Positions 9,039 to 20,262 of a DNA stretch of 20,262 nt are shown here, one piece after another. The DNA lies in the NCBI GenBank assembly GCA_022496185.1, contig WTXG01000474.1, positions 1 through 20,262 of the forward strand. The letters run 5' to 3'. The DNA comes from Multifurca ochricompacta (Eukaryota; Basidiomycota; Agaricomycetes; Russulales; Russulaceae). Each line of letters begins with the position of its first letter. Positions within the stretch are counted from its first letter, which is position 1. Position numbers and translations under genes: made by a program. Under the pieces are notes generated by a model. The model was not told the origin of the DNA. It worked only from the letters and a program-made list of their open reading frames with translations, and did not search any database.

Positions 9039-12000
9039 ATGCGCTGGCCACGTGTAACCCGTAAAAACACCCATAATTCTGACCTCGATACCTCTCGTCG
9101 TGGTACTAACGACGATGCGTTGCGCCAGGTCTCCTCCGATGAACTTACCTTAAAGCCACATCAATTGAATGAATCTGGTCTCTCTCAGATGTTCAGCGAT
9201 GCTGCTCTCTATGACCAAGTCCTCAGCGCCTGTCCGCAGGCCCTTAAAGATGGCTTGTCTTTAGGCGCCAATGATAAGTCTCTACAAGACTGTATCGGCG
9301 GCTTCAACCAGCTTGTCGGTCGAGACCTTGGTGATGCCGAGCGCGCCATCTCTGGCAGGCTTGCCAAGTTGTCAGTAAATAACTGGGGCTCCCTGGCGGA
9401 TAACTCCCTCGCTCCTGAATCTCAGTTAGAGGAAGAAACCGAGGACGTGAGCTCTTCAGACGCCGGCGACGCTGAGAGATTATCGACGCCCGATACGCTG
9501 TCACCATCACAAGAGAACCCTCAGATGAACCCAAGCTCACACCTGAAGAAATCGTCGGGCTGCTTGAACAGGAGTTTGGTGCTCTCGCACCTCCTGGAGA
9601 GGAAAAGCTTTTGCTAGAAACGGATGCTGCGTTCTTCAAGGATGTTGTTATCCTGGTTGGTCCCTCCTCCATTGTTTCGAGTTTTTATTTACGTTCTCCG
9701 TCCATCATTAGGGCGTTGTCCATCTCACCACCCACCGCTTCGCTTTCCACGCTTCACTCTTGTCGTCTCAGCCAGATTTTTATCAAAAAGTTATCAAGTC
9801 TGGATCCGCCCTAATCCATCGCAAAGGATGGCACCGCAAGAGAAGGGTTTGGTTGCAGTTGGAACATGATATGGTCAGCTCCTTCCCGTCTAGCCGTGAC
9901 GAGGATAGGATTAGGCCCCTGAGAAGTGTCCTGTGTTCGTGTTTCCCCCCCTCCCCCCTACAATTCATTTCATGACCCCATTTTGCAGTGTCATCCATTA
10001 AGGAAATCAAGCCCGTTAACTGGGAGCACCCACGACATATTGATGTAGTCTTTGAGTCCAGACAGGGAATCATTGAGACGTCTGTCGAGTATGACACAAT
10101 CGAGGCTGCCCGGGATTGGAGAAACGAACTCCGTGGTGCGTGCTAATCTTGCTACTTTGATCATTTGATGTACGAGACCCTCCCCCCTGTAACAGGTGCA
10201 ATTTTTCTGTATCGTCGGAATCGTCACGCCGTCTTAGCGCAGAACCCAACGGACGATGTTAACGGGATTCGCATCAATATCCCACTGAGCCAGGTCATGG
10301 GAGCTTCCAAATCGCGATGTCCTGCTTTCGCTTACATAGTTTCTATCACCATCGGTGCTGACCCACTGGCGTCCAATGAGCCTACAACCCCGGAGAGCGA
10401 TTCAATTTCCGATGGGACATCGAGCGAGAAAAGTTCAACTTTTTCTTCAGAAAACGAGGCCGACCCTTACGTGGTGCAGGTCAGCATGATACGCAAAAAT
10501 CAAATATGGGATGACTTGATGTCCTACGTGGAGAAGGCAAAGGCTGCAAAGGCTGCAAATATTAACGAATGGCCTGGTTCAAAAGTGTATATCGACTTCG
10601 ACCCTAGGGTCGATTTAGTCCAGCCGGAATCAGACAAGAACGGGTTGACTAGCCTGCAAATCTCCGTATCGCGTGCTTTGGGCCTCGATACCACCAAAGA
10701 ATCTTTCAGTAAGTGAAGACCTTCCTGTTAGTAAGACATGACTGAGGAGCACGTCCTAGTCACGACAGCTCACACTCACGGACGCATCATCAGCAACAAC
10801 GGATACTTCGCCGTAAGCGCGGACTGCATCGGATTCTGGTCACGATCAGTCGCCTTTGGCAAGGATGTGTGCTATCGTATCCCCATGGCACGAGTTAGGG
10901 GTGTCAAGGGGTATGATCGTTGCAAATTTGGGAGGGATCACACTCTCGTAGTTGAGGTAGAGGGCCAGCGGGATTTGAACATCCAATTTCTCGACGCAAA
11001 GAAGCGCGACGAGGCACTCCAACATGTCCTTCGATTCATTGAAATCGCTCAGGAACGGCGTCGCGGCGCCGCTGTGTCCTCACCTGTGTCACTCACACCT
11101 ACGTCATCCCGAGAAGACACAACAAATTTGGCCACTACACCTCAACGCGCTTTGAGCCCTGATGATTTGATCTCTACAGCTACCACGCCAGCCGCAGTGG
11201 CCGTGTCCTCGCCCCGACACCCCCCGCATTCGCGACCATCATCTCCTCCTGTTCACAATCGCTCGGTGCCTGCCCGTAGCACAAGCTCTATCCTGGCCCC
11301 TCTCTCGCGCCTACCCTCAACGGTGCAAGGTTCGAGGAACGGACCCATCATCCGTGCTCTCTTTCCTAAGCCAATCAACGTCCCAGAGGAAGTCCTTTTG
11401 CCCATGCCTTCGAAACACTTTGCGTGTCTGACGATCGGATCGCGCGGCGATGTGCAACCATATATCGCCTTGGGGAAAGGGCTACAGAAGGAGGGCCACA
11501 GAGTGACGATTGTGACGCATGAGGAGTACAAGGAGTGGGTCACGGGCTTCGGAATTGAACATAGAACCGCAGGTGGTGACCCAGGTGCGTTGATGAAACT
11601 CAGTGTAGAGAACAAAGTGCGTCGTGGCTTCGTGGTATAATGCGGTGCAAACTGAAGCTGGTTGTCAAAGATGTTTTCGCCTCAGTTCTTCAAGGAAAGC
11701 CTATCAAATGTGAGTTGCCTATACTTTTGCGTTAGTTTGGCCATTAACTTGGCTCTCCCCAACATACTTGTTCAGTTTCGTACCTGGCTTGACGACCGTG
11801 CGTTACCCCATCGTCATTGACCAGGGCCGGAGATAGCTTAATAATCCACGCAGTCCTAGTTGATTCCTGGGAGCAGTGTCGGGACGCCGACGTACTCCTA
11901 GAGAGCCCTTCAGCCATGGCGGGTGTGCATATCGCAGAAGCGCTCCGTGAGTCGTCCGACTACGCGATCTTGGGGCCTAAGCTGAGCATCTATTTTCTGT

Positions 12001-13643
12001 AGACATACCGTACTTCCGGACCTTTACCATGCCCTGGACAAAGTATATTATTTTCATGTTCACGCATTTGTTGCCCGAGAGGCTGATGTTTGATCTGCGC
12101 AGGACCCGCGAGTTCCCCCACGCTTTCCTGAGTCCCCCGGTCGAGTCTCCCACATTTAACGCTGCATCGTAAGTAGTTTATACGACAGATATACCACTTT
12201 TTTTTTTTGATCCATTTGATTAGGTACGTACTTTTTGACAATGTTCTATGGACCGCCACTTCCTCCCAAATCAACCGATGGCGTAAACATACGCTGGGAA
12301 TAAGCTCAACGGACATGGGCCATCTCGCGCAGTCCAAGATTCCATTCATCTACAATTTCTCTCAGGTACCTTTAGCGCGACGTGTCACATCATCTATTCC
12401 TAATGCCTTCGTGTAGGCCGTAGTTCCTAAGCCCCTCGACTGGGGAGATGCGACGGCTATTTCTGGATAGTAAGCATTGCTGTCCCCTCATTACTTGTGA
12501 GACCTTTTATGTACACCTTACTCAGCTGGTTCCTCGATAATCCAGAACTCAGCTGGAAGCCCCCCCAAACACTTGTTGATTTTATGGCCAAAGCCCGCTC
12601 TGATGGCAAACCACTCGTCTACATTGGCTTTGGTAGTATCACAGTACCGAATCCCAAACTGGTGACGGAGCGCCTCATCCGAGCGGTTTTGAAGAGTAAG
12701 CCCTCTCCGACGCACTCTGTGATACAGCCCTTGACACTTGCTTGCACGCAGGCAATGTCCGAGCAATCGTCTCGAAAGGCTGGTCCGCGCGCATGTCCAA
12801 GTCCAAGGGCGAAGATGATGCTATTTTCCCAGAAGAGTGCTACTCTGTAAGTTCCACTTCCGTGGTGGCTCCCCCAACCCGCTAAAGTCATCACGCTTGC
12901 AGCTGGATCGGGTACCTCATGAGTACGTGTGTACTGCTGATAGCCGCATATGCCATGCTGACCGCCCCGTGTCGCAGTTGGCTCTTCCCCCAGATCGACG
13001 CGGCTCTACATCATGGTGGAGCGGGCACGACTGGTGCCAGTCTGCGAGGTACGATGTCTTGTTCCTCCACAACATTCCCAGCGATGAATAATTCCAACTA
13101 GCCGGTATTCCCACTTTGATCCGTCCGTGGTTCGGGTGAGCTCCGTTCCTTCAGCTTCTAAAACCCGGAGTCTTATGGTTGTACTGACGGTGCTCCAATT
13201 CTACAGAGACCAGTTTTTTTGGGCGTCACGTGTTCAGAAGCTTGGAGTAAGGTTCCCCCATGCTTCATCGTGTCAGGGAGTCCCCTCTAATTGTATACAT
13301 CTCGTCACATAGGCCGGTTTGAGAGTTAATAGTCTCCATTCAACAGAGGTCGCAAACGCACTGAAAAGGGCGACCACAGATCGGTGAGTGTCCTCGGACT
13401 TCTCAGTCTCGAGACCCAGTATTCGAAACGGCGTCATAGCATCATGAAGGAGAAAGCCGCAAGTATTGGGGATCGTATTCGGTCTGTGAGTAACACATTG
13501 CTTTGATTTCCCCCCCGATTAGTAATTTGTCTTGCTAACGGTGATCGGCTGATTCTCAGGAGGATGGCGTGCACACCGCTATTGCGCAAATATACACCTA
13601 CCTCCCGCGAGCTGGGCGCGACCGCAAGTCAATCCATGATTGA
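9039..13643 (+). CDS. ATG26: Sterol 3-beta-glucosyltransferase (Atg26/UGT51 type), copy 2, frame break in exon 1
   Basis: Tandem paralogue of copy 1 with the same domain order and all 20 introns at homologous sites. Exons: 9039-9655, 9712-9934, 9989-10135, 10196-10708, 10760-11616, 11671-11709, 11776-11797, 11854-11946, 12003-12042, 12103-12168, 12224-12365, 12417-12469, 12526-12695, 12752-12846, 12903-12922, 12978-13048, 13102-13135, 13207-13246, 13313-13383, 13440-13485, 13560-13643. Fifteen exons after the first match copy 1 in length exactly; exons 4, 5 and 14 are longer by 9, 54 and 3 nt. Exon 1 is 617 nt, one short of a multiple of three. The start frame stops at 9615-9617, while the conserved EPKLTPEE frame resumes near 9515. 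Either one base is missing, or an extra 89-bp intron (9447-9535, GTGAGC...AAG) restores the frame to 1,117 aa. The catalytic domain looks intact ([26 protein letters not shown]). Introns 1 and 2 have weak donors, GTTGGT and GTTCGT. Confidence 0.88.
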
Positions 13644-14643
13644 AGCCTGCAATCACTTTGAAGCGTCTTTCATGCGCCACGGTTACTTAATGACAGCTGC
13701 CCTCCTGCCTACTGCGACGACGTAAAGCATGATGCCTGTACGAATATACCATTGGTTTTTTTCCTTCTTTCTATGTGCTGTATCTACGTGCTTCACTGGT
13801 ACCATAACGTCAACCCTCACCAGGCTGTAATGGTTCATCCTACTATCCCCACGGTTCATTTTATCTAATTCATCAGTCACAGTATGTCGTACTTTCGTGA
13901 TGTATAATTTGGAGTGACTATTTACCACTTTGGCAATTTGATGAAATCATTTACGACCAAATGGTCAAGTGGTGCCATCCTCGAGCCTTAAATGAGAAGT
14001 CTTCCCTTAAAAGAAATCATTTATGAATTTGTACTCCATGGTACTCCATCATGATGAATCATGTACAGTCACTTTGGTAACCCACGTTAATAGCTTGATA
14101 AGAATTAAGCAAATGTGCGCGTGAGCGGATACACCAAGCCGAGCTATAACAGAGCATAAATATGCGGTTCAATTCTTAAAGGCTAGAAAGGAACCTAAAA
14201 GAAGGACGAAAAAGACTAATCATTTGAGTAAAATGTATGTGTGTTGGGGGGAGGGGGGAAATGCAACAATGAATGCGGTATGATGCTGTAAATGGATGTG
14301 CGCCGAAACCTGCGACCTTGAAGGAATATAAACAACAAAGCATTTTAACACACCGCAGAGAAGCGTTAACCAGAGCGACTAGGCGGGTGTTTGGATAGGG
14401 CAATGAAAATGGAACGTAAGGAATTGGGCATGGGCGAGGGCGGGGAGTCCTGCTTTTGCATAGTAAGTACAAACATGTGCTTTTTAGGCATACACTAGTC
14501 GGGGCGAGGGGATGAACGAAGAAATGTCCAGGCGGATATGGAAATAAAGGGGGCTTGGCTAAAAAAACAGTGGACTGAGTGCTTGTTTGTATGACCTTCG
14601 CTCTTTTGTTCATGTCTATGACGTTTGTTTCATGTGATCGCTT
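13644..14643. other. Convergent intergenic region between copy 2 and MPS1
   Basis: The 1-kb gap separates the 3' ends of two converging genes and should hold both 3' UTRs. It is relatively AT-rich. There are small direct repeats: GTACTCCAT at 14032 and again at 14041, and GAAATCATTTAYGA at about 13943 and 14014. The 145-codon minus-strand open frame at 14176-14613 shows no domain and is probably chance sequence in the MPS1 3' UTR. No RNA gene was recognised. Confidence 0.6.
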
Positions 14644-17600
14644 TTAGCTCTGCAACAAGCCGCTGGGCAGACAACCATTATCAGAACTCGAACTCGGAAC
14701 TCAAAGGCAAGAGGAAATTGCATCGCGAGGGGACGCACCGTTGCTTCACGAAGAGGTCATCCAAACTCATATCTCCCGAATTCGGCTGCTGGCCAAGACG
14801 GATGCCGTACTGCAACAGCTGACGCATATAATATGGGTTGATGATCGTCTCGTCCTCTGCAAGTTCAGGCTTGCGGGGAGGCTCAGGCACTGGTACTTCC
14901 CCTAATCCCAGAGAAGAAGTTAGCACCCGCCTACAAGTGTGCAAGGTGGAGGAAGAGAAGCAGGATCCTACAACGCACCCTCTTTCACGCCTAGCCACTC
15001 TTGCTCCAGAAGCTCGGGAATCGTTACTCTCTCTTTGGGGTTCCGCGATAAACATTTCTTCATGCATGCGATCACGTATACTGGCACTCGGCGCCTGAGA
15101 TGGTCAAGTTTTTTCGGCGGGCTCCCCGTGCTCCCAGAGCGCAGCGTCGGGGTTGCATACTCAGGAAACTCGATCACATGTGCTGCGTCTGGGATGGCCT
15201 TCATCTTCTGGTAGACTGAAAGGTGCTGGAAGGGGGGATGGCCGTAGACCATCTGATAGAGAATGCAGCCGAGAGACCATACATCACTTGGCCGACCGAC
15301 TTTGAGGCGCCGCATGCCGTCTGGGAGTTCGATGGTTTCTGGGGACATGTAGTTCACCGTGCCGATCTGCGGGAAGGGAAACCTTAGATCAGCAAGAGAG
15401 TATACCCACTGAGGCTGGGTTAGAGCACACCTGGTGGTCTCGCTGGATGTTCGTGGTGTCATTAGCAATGGCATTAGCAATTCCAAAATCGATCAGTTTG
15501 AGTTGTCCGCGAACAAGGACAAAATTTGCCGGCTTGAGGTCAGAGTGCACGATCTTCTCTTCATGGATTACTTGCACAGCCTGAAGCATCTGATTGCAAC
15601 GTACGCGATCAGCACCTCGGAGGAAAGGACAAGGAGAACGACTTTACCTGTTGCCAATAGTAAGCAACCCAAACCATATTGAGTGGCTCCTTTTGCTGCT
15701 CTTGAAGGAGCCTTGCGAAGTCTTTGTATACCAGAGGCCCACATTGAACCACAAATCTTACAATATCTCATATGCAAGATGTACTGACCGATCTCGCCAC
15801 ATTCCATGACCAGCATTAAATGGCCTTTGGTTCCTCCTGGCCCGGGCTTAACCTCACTGTCTACCAGCTTGATGATCCTACTATTCCCGCTTAACCGTTT
15901 GAGCAGCGCAATCTCGTTCATGTAGCCGCTCATCGTCTCGGCGTCCGTTTTGTCGAGCGAAACGCGCTTGATGGCATATATCTCGTTCGCATTGTTCATT
16001 ACACGATAGACACGCGATGAACCACCCTTTCCAATCAAATCGAGTCGCGCGTATGCCTTTTTGCTCACAACAAGGTTTCGCGTCTTCACCTCTGGCACAG
16101 GCACAGGTACTACCTCGTCTTCGCCTGCAACAGCAGCCGGCTCTAGGGCCGTGGGGCTGCGCCTCAGTCGTGTGGAGGCAACTGGGACACGCGGAGGATT
16201 TGGAGCTTCAGACAGTTTGGGTGACGTTGACGTCGGTCGTGAAGGGGCAGGTTGAGAGTGAGACGGGGGAAAGCTCCCAACAGCAGAGCGCAGAGTGTCG
16301 GATTCATGACGTTGATGACCATAGTTTGATCGCAGGTGTGATGCGCTCGCTGCCGCGATATGCGTCGGGGACGGTGACTTACCGCGGACGATATGGTCTT
16401 GTGGAAATGATCGACCTGAGAACACGCATGAATTGAGGACAGTACGATATCCCCATGACGCTCACTCACGTTCAAATTCCAAGTCCTCTTCCTCACGCCG
16501 CTGGTGAGGCCGGGAGTACTCCGCTACGTTAACACAAATCAGAAATCAAGATAGGACAGGAGACAGGCTGTTTGGCACACCATCTTCGAAAGCGGTCTCT
16601 CGGTCACGGCGTATCTTCTCCTCCAATGTTATACGCGCCGCCCCTGTCCGAGAGTTAGTCAGACCCATACTGGTCCCTGGCCGCATAGAAGAGTGCGAGG
16701 GGGCGCTCGATAGAGGTGGCACGACGGGACGCTCCGGGGCTAATCCGAGTCAGTGCACAACTTCGAGCGTTCAAGGGAAAGCACGCACTAGACGCGTCAC
16801 TGAGACTTGCAGACCGCCGGGGCCGAGTAGCAGAGCGCGTGAGCGCATTCACACGTTGACGCGGAGGTTGAGCCTGAGATCGCATATACGGCTGCTCCTC
16901 AATGCCACCGTCTGTTTCAGAGCCAGCAGCCAGATCGGGGTACATGCCATCGTCGGTGCCATCAACCTCCGAAATTTTGTCGATAGCAAGACCCGGCGTG
17001 AACTTTTTCTGCCCGTGTGAGTGCGCGCGATTGAGACGACTCGGTCCCGCCATTAGTTGGCGGGTGGATGAAGTGCTAGATGGCATAGGTAGCGACGGTC
17101 GCTGGGGAACTGGGACAACATCGGCCAGGGTAGAGCGCAGGTTGGAAGAGGAGGTTGTGCCGACAGACGAATAGCGCGAGGGAAGGTAATTGTAGGGGGC
17201 ATCGGACAAAGCGGGTGCGGATCGAGGAGGCGAGTAACGACGATGAATGCTATTCGGACCCGAGGCTATGTCAGTGGAAGGCAAAGAGAAACCATCATGG
17301 TTCTCCTTCTCATCTTGAGGAAGATCGACAGTTTGCAGGTGGAGGGCATTTTCCTCCTGTTCTTGTTGCTGCTGAATCTTGAGCTTCTCGTTGATCTGGT
17401 TAAATTCTTCCAGTGTGACACGCCGAGCACCGCCAGCCGCGCGTCCTGCACTGCGAAGACCGCCAGGTAGAATAGTACGAACGTGAGTAGACAATTGGGC
17501 CGGCGTGTGCGATTGTTGTGAATTGGACTGAGAGAGCAAGACGGGGCCAGAGAGCGCACGGTGGAAAGAGCGCAGAGCAGTTTGGGGAGCCGGGATGGAG

Positions 17601-17902
17601 TCTGAGCGTTCGGTTGGTAGTGTGGAAGGTATGCCGGGTAAACTCTCTGAACGTGTAAGGGTATGTCGAGATGAAGACGGGGGCGAAGAATTATCGGACT
17701 GGGGTGGAATAGAGTCTGTAGAAGGAGGAGATTGGCTATCTACGGAAGTCGGGGGGGAAAGACGACCTTTGGAAACACGTTTCCATTCACCGGCTGAGTT
17801 TTGTTCATAGTCGAAGGAGAGTTCATACATCGCTGATTCGTCCGAAGGAGGGGTGTTTGAAGAAGGGCGAGGTTGCGTCGGAGGAGTTGATGGGATAGAC
17901 AT
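14644..17902 (-). CDS. MPS1: Dual-specificity spindle-checkpoint kinase Mps1/TTK
   Basis: Mps1 phosphorylates kinetochore proteins to start the spindle assembly checkpoint; in yeast it also acts in spindle pole body duplication. Exons on the minus strand: 17902-16789, 16739-16581, 16523-16470, 16415-15789, 15721-15648, 15589-15431, 15366-14979, 14901-14739, 14662-14644. The sum is 2,757 nt, 918 aa. The N-terminal ~560 residues are Ser/Pro-rich and low complexity, as is usual for Mps1. The kinase domain runs about 563-830: glycine loop [11 protein letters not shown], Lys in YAIKRV (about 591), catalytic loop [10 protein letters not shown] (Asp about 692), DFGIA (Asp about 710), then [10 protein letters not shown]. 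The HSD loop, DFG and NYMSPE signature identify the Mps1/TTK family rather than a generic kinase. An in-frame ATG at 17983 would add 27 residues; I prefer 17902 because it starts the Ser/Pro-rich style. If the last intron is not removed, the protein ends at 14681 with a different tail. Confidence 0.9.
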
Positions 17903-17990
17903 TGAAGATGAATGTCCGCATTCACAACGTATGTGTTGTACAAGTTCAACGTTCAAAATGAGCGCGTGTCGACCACGGGCCATTTAACGC

Positions 17991-18002
17991 GATCACGTGA
18001 TC
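17991..18002. promoter_or_regulatory. Perfect 12-bp palindrome GATCACGTGATC (E-box) in the MPS1 promoter
   Basis: GATCACGTGATC is fully self-complementary, and its core TCACGTGA is the best-known site for Cbf1/Pho4-type bHLH factors. It lies 89 bp upstream of the chosen MPS1 start, or 8 bp before the alternative ATG at 17983, in the short gap after the upstream gene's stop. Binding is inference. Confidence 0.5.
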
Positions 18003-18014
18003 AATCATCATCAC

Positions 18015-18053
18015 TATTTTTTATTATTATTATTAATTATTATTATTTTTACA
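18015..18053. repeat. AT-rich (ATT)n tract
   Basis: Interrupted TTA/ATT repeats lie between the NMO stop and the MPS1 start. They could act as a poly(dA:dT)-like promoter element for MPS1, or sit in the 3' UTR of the upstream gene. Confidence 0.7.
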
Positions 18054-18110
18054 ATTTAGCCCGTGTTCCCGTCGTTGTCGACGACGACAATATCTTCAAC
18101 CGATCATTCA

Positions 18111-19569
<1,459 letters not shown>

Positions 19570-19819
19570 GTCGGGGAATCTTTCGTGATGAAGTTCGTCT
19601 TTTTCTTCCCGGCTATTATATTGCCCAGAAACAACCCGGCCGGCGTTATGCACATGTGATTCGAGTCCGGTGTAAGGAGCAGTCATAAACCGGATTGAAT
19701 CCTGTGACTGATCTCTCGCGTTGGCCGTATCCGATCAATTCTAGTAGTACCGGAGTACCGGAAAACAATTGTCATAGTAATCGAACGAAATAGATACAGA
19801 TTCTCGCTCGAAAATATGT
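19570..19819. promoter_or_regulatory. NMO promoter / peroxiredoxin 3' UTR, with tandem AGTACCGG
   Basis: A 250-bp gap between two same-strand genes. AGTACCGG is repeated in tandem at 19746-19753 and 19754-19761, creating CCGG-N4-CCGG. CGG/CCG pairs are typical targets of fungal Zn2Cys6 regulators, so this is a candidate upstream site for the NMO gene about 180 bp away. Confidence 0.4.
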
Positions 19820-20262
19820 CTAAACGCTCGGTGCTGGCACCTCAGCAGCCGCTGCAGCATCGGCAGGTTTACTCTGGCTCCTGTACTCTTCTAGTGCTCG
19901 CGTCACGGCCTTGATATGTCCATTAAAGTTAATGACCGAGTCAAAGACATCGCTATATCGCCGAAATTGAGTTCATGCGGGAAGTGAGGGAGTAGAGGCG
20001 ATCGCATACCGTACGACTCCCTGCGAGTCGATGAAGAACGTGACACGTCCCTCAGAGAGGCCCATGAGTCCACGGCTGACACTGTAAGCCTTACGTGCCA
20101 CGCCAGACTCGTCACTCAGATGGGGTACTGCCGTTGTCAAGCCTAGAAGAGCAAAAATATAAATTAACGCACGCACCGTTACGTCATGCTTCGTGACAAA
20201 GGCCTTGATTGCTACGACGGGGTCAGGGGAGATCCCGACGACCGTGATACCCGAGTCCTTGA
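19820..20262 (-). CDS. PrxQ/BCP-type peroxiredoxin (AhpC/TSA fold), 3' part only
   Basis: Thiol peroxidase of the PrxQ/Dot5 group, which reduces peroxides using thioredoxin. Only the C-terminal ~112 residues lie in the window; the start and the peroxidatic Cys are beyond 20262. Exons on the minus strand: 20262-20173 (partial), 20127-20010, 19952-19820. Visible motifs: GITVVGISPDPVVAIKAF (the beta strand and helix after the active site), PHLSDESGVARKAYSV, GRVTFFIDSQGVVRDVFDS (the typical strand-turn 'FIDxxGxVR'), NFNGHIKAVTRALEEY (the C-terminal helix), then an Ala/Pro-rich tail. Intron 1 (20128-20172, 45 bp) is chosen so that the frame runs ...HDVTVLPHLSDE. An earlier acceptor would give an implausible 31-bp intron. 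There is no frame problem. Confidence 0.85.

Noticed and set aside
10709..10735. 27-bp intron in copy 2 that would keep the ATG at 10738 in the protein
   Set aside because: It is too short. The acceptor at 10759 gives a 51-bp intron and exactly restores alignment with copy 1 (ITTAHTHG against IKKAHVHR).
14176..14613. 145-codon minus-strand open frame between the converging genes
   Set aside because: No motif and no splice-linked partner; it fits 3' UTR sequence downstream of MPS1.
19953..20009. Third frameshift, in the peroxiredoxin intron 2 junction
   Set aside because: A first reading missed one G. With the donor GTATGC at 20009 the exon ends in CG and joins C-GAT to give an intact VVRDVFD.

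Overview
The window is nuclear DNA from a filamentous fungus, most likely a basidiomycete of the Agaricomycetes. The evidence is the intron pattern: 46-81 bp introns at very high density, 20 in each of two genes, many with GTAAGT, GTGAGT or GTACGT donors. Upstream promoters are pyrimidine-rich, and the proteins resemble ones common in mushrooms. I cannot name a genus.

Layout. (1) 1-385: non-coding, with two short microsatellites. (2) 386-2757: a CpG-starved repeat block. It is best read as an old solo LTR (TGTGACA...TGTCACA) interrupted by a younger 1,278-bp solo LTR at 1241-2518 (TGTTACG...CGTAACA) with a perfect 5-bp target duplication, TGGGG. (3) 2758-3827: intergenic DNA and promoter of the first gene, with A-rich/CAA, GGTATAT and GGGTA tracts. 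(4) 3828-8322 and 9039-13643, + strand: two tandem Atg26/UGT51-type sterol 3-beta-glucosyltransferase genes (N-terminal low-complexity region, GRAM, PH, second GRAM, GT28/UGT catalytic domain). All 20 introns lie at the same positions in both. The second copy has a one-base reading-frame discrepancy in exon 1. (5) 13644-14643: the convergent intergenic gap. (6) 14644-17902, - strand: the spindle-checkpoint protein kinase Mps1/TTK. (7) 18111-19569, - strand: a nitronate monooxygenase-family flavoenzyme, apparently frameshifted near its C-terminus. (8) 19820-20262, - strand: the 3' part of a PrxQ/BCP-type peroxiredoxin, cut by the window edge.

The sterol glucosyltransferases make steryl glucosides; in some fungi Atg26 supports pexophagy. 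Mps1, the monooxygenase and the peroxiredoxin run head to tail on the other strand with short gaps (about 0.2-0.25 kb), but each would be its own transcription unit. I see no sign of a biosynthetic cluster or defence system. The most notable items are the tandem glucosyltransferase duplication with its possibly broken second copy, and the nested solo LTRs with an almost CpG-free tract.

All exon boundaries were worked out by hand from splice signals, reading frame and comparison of the two paralogues. No similarity search was run.
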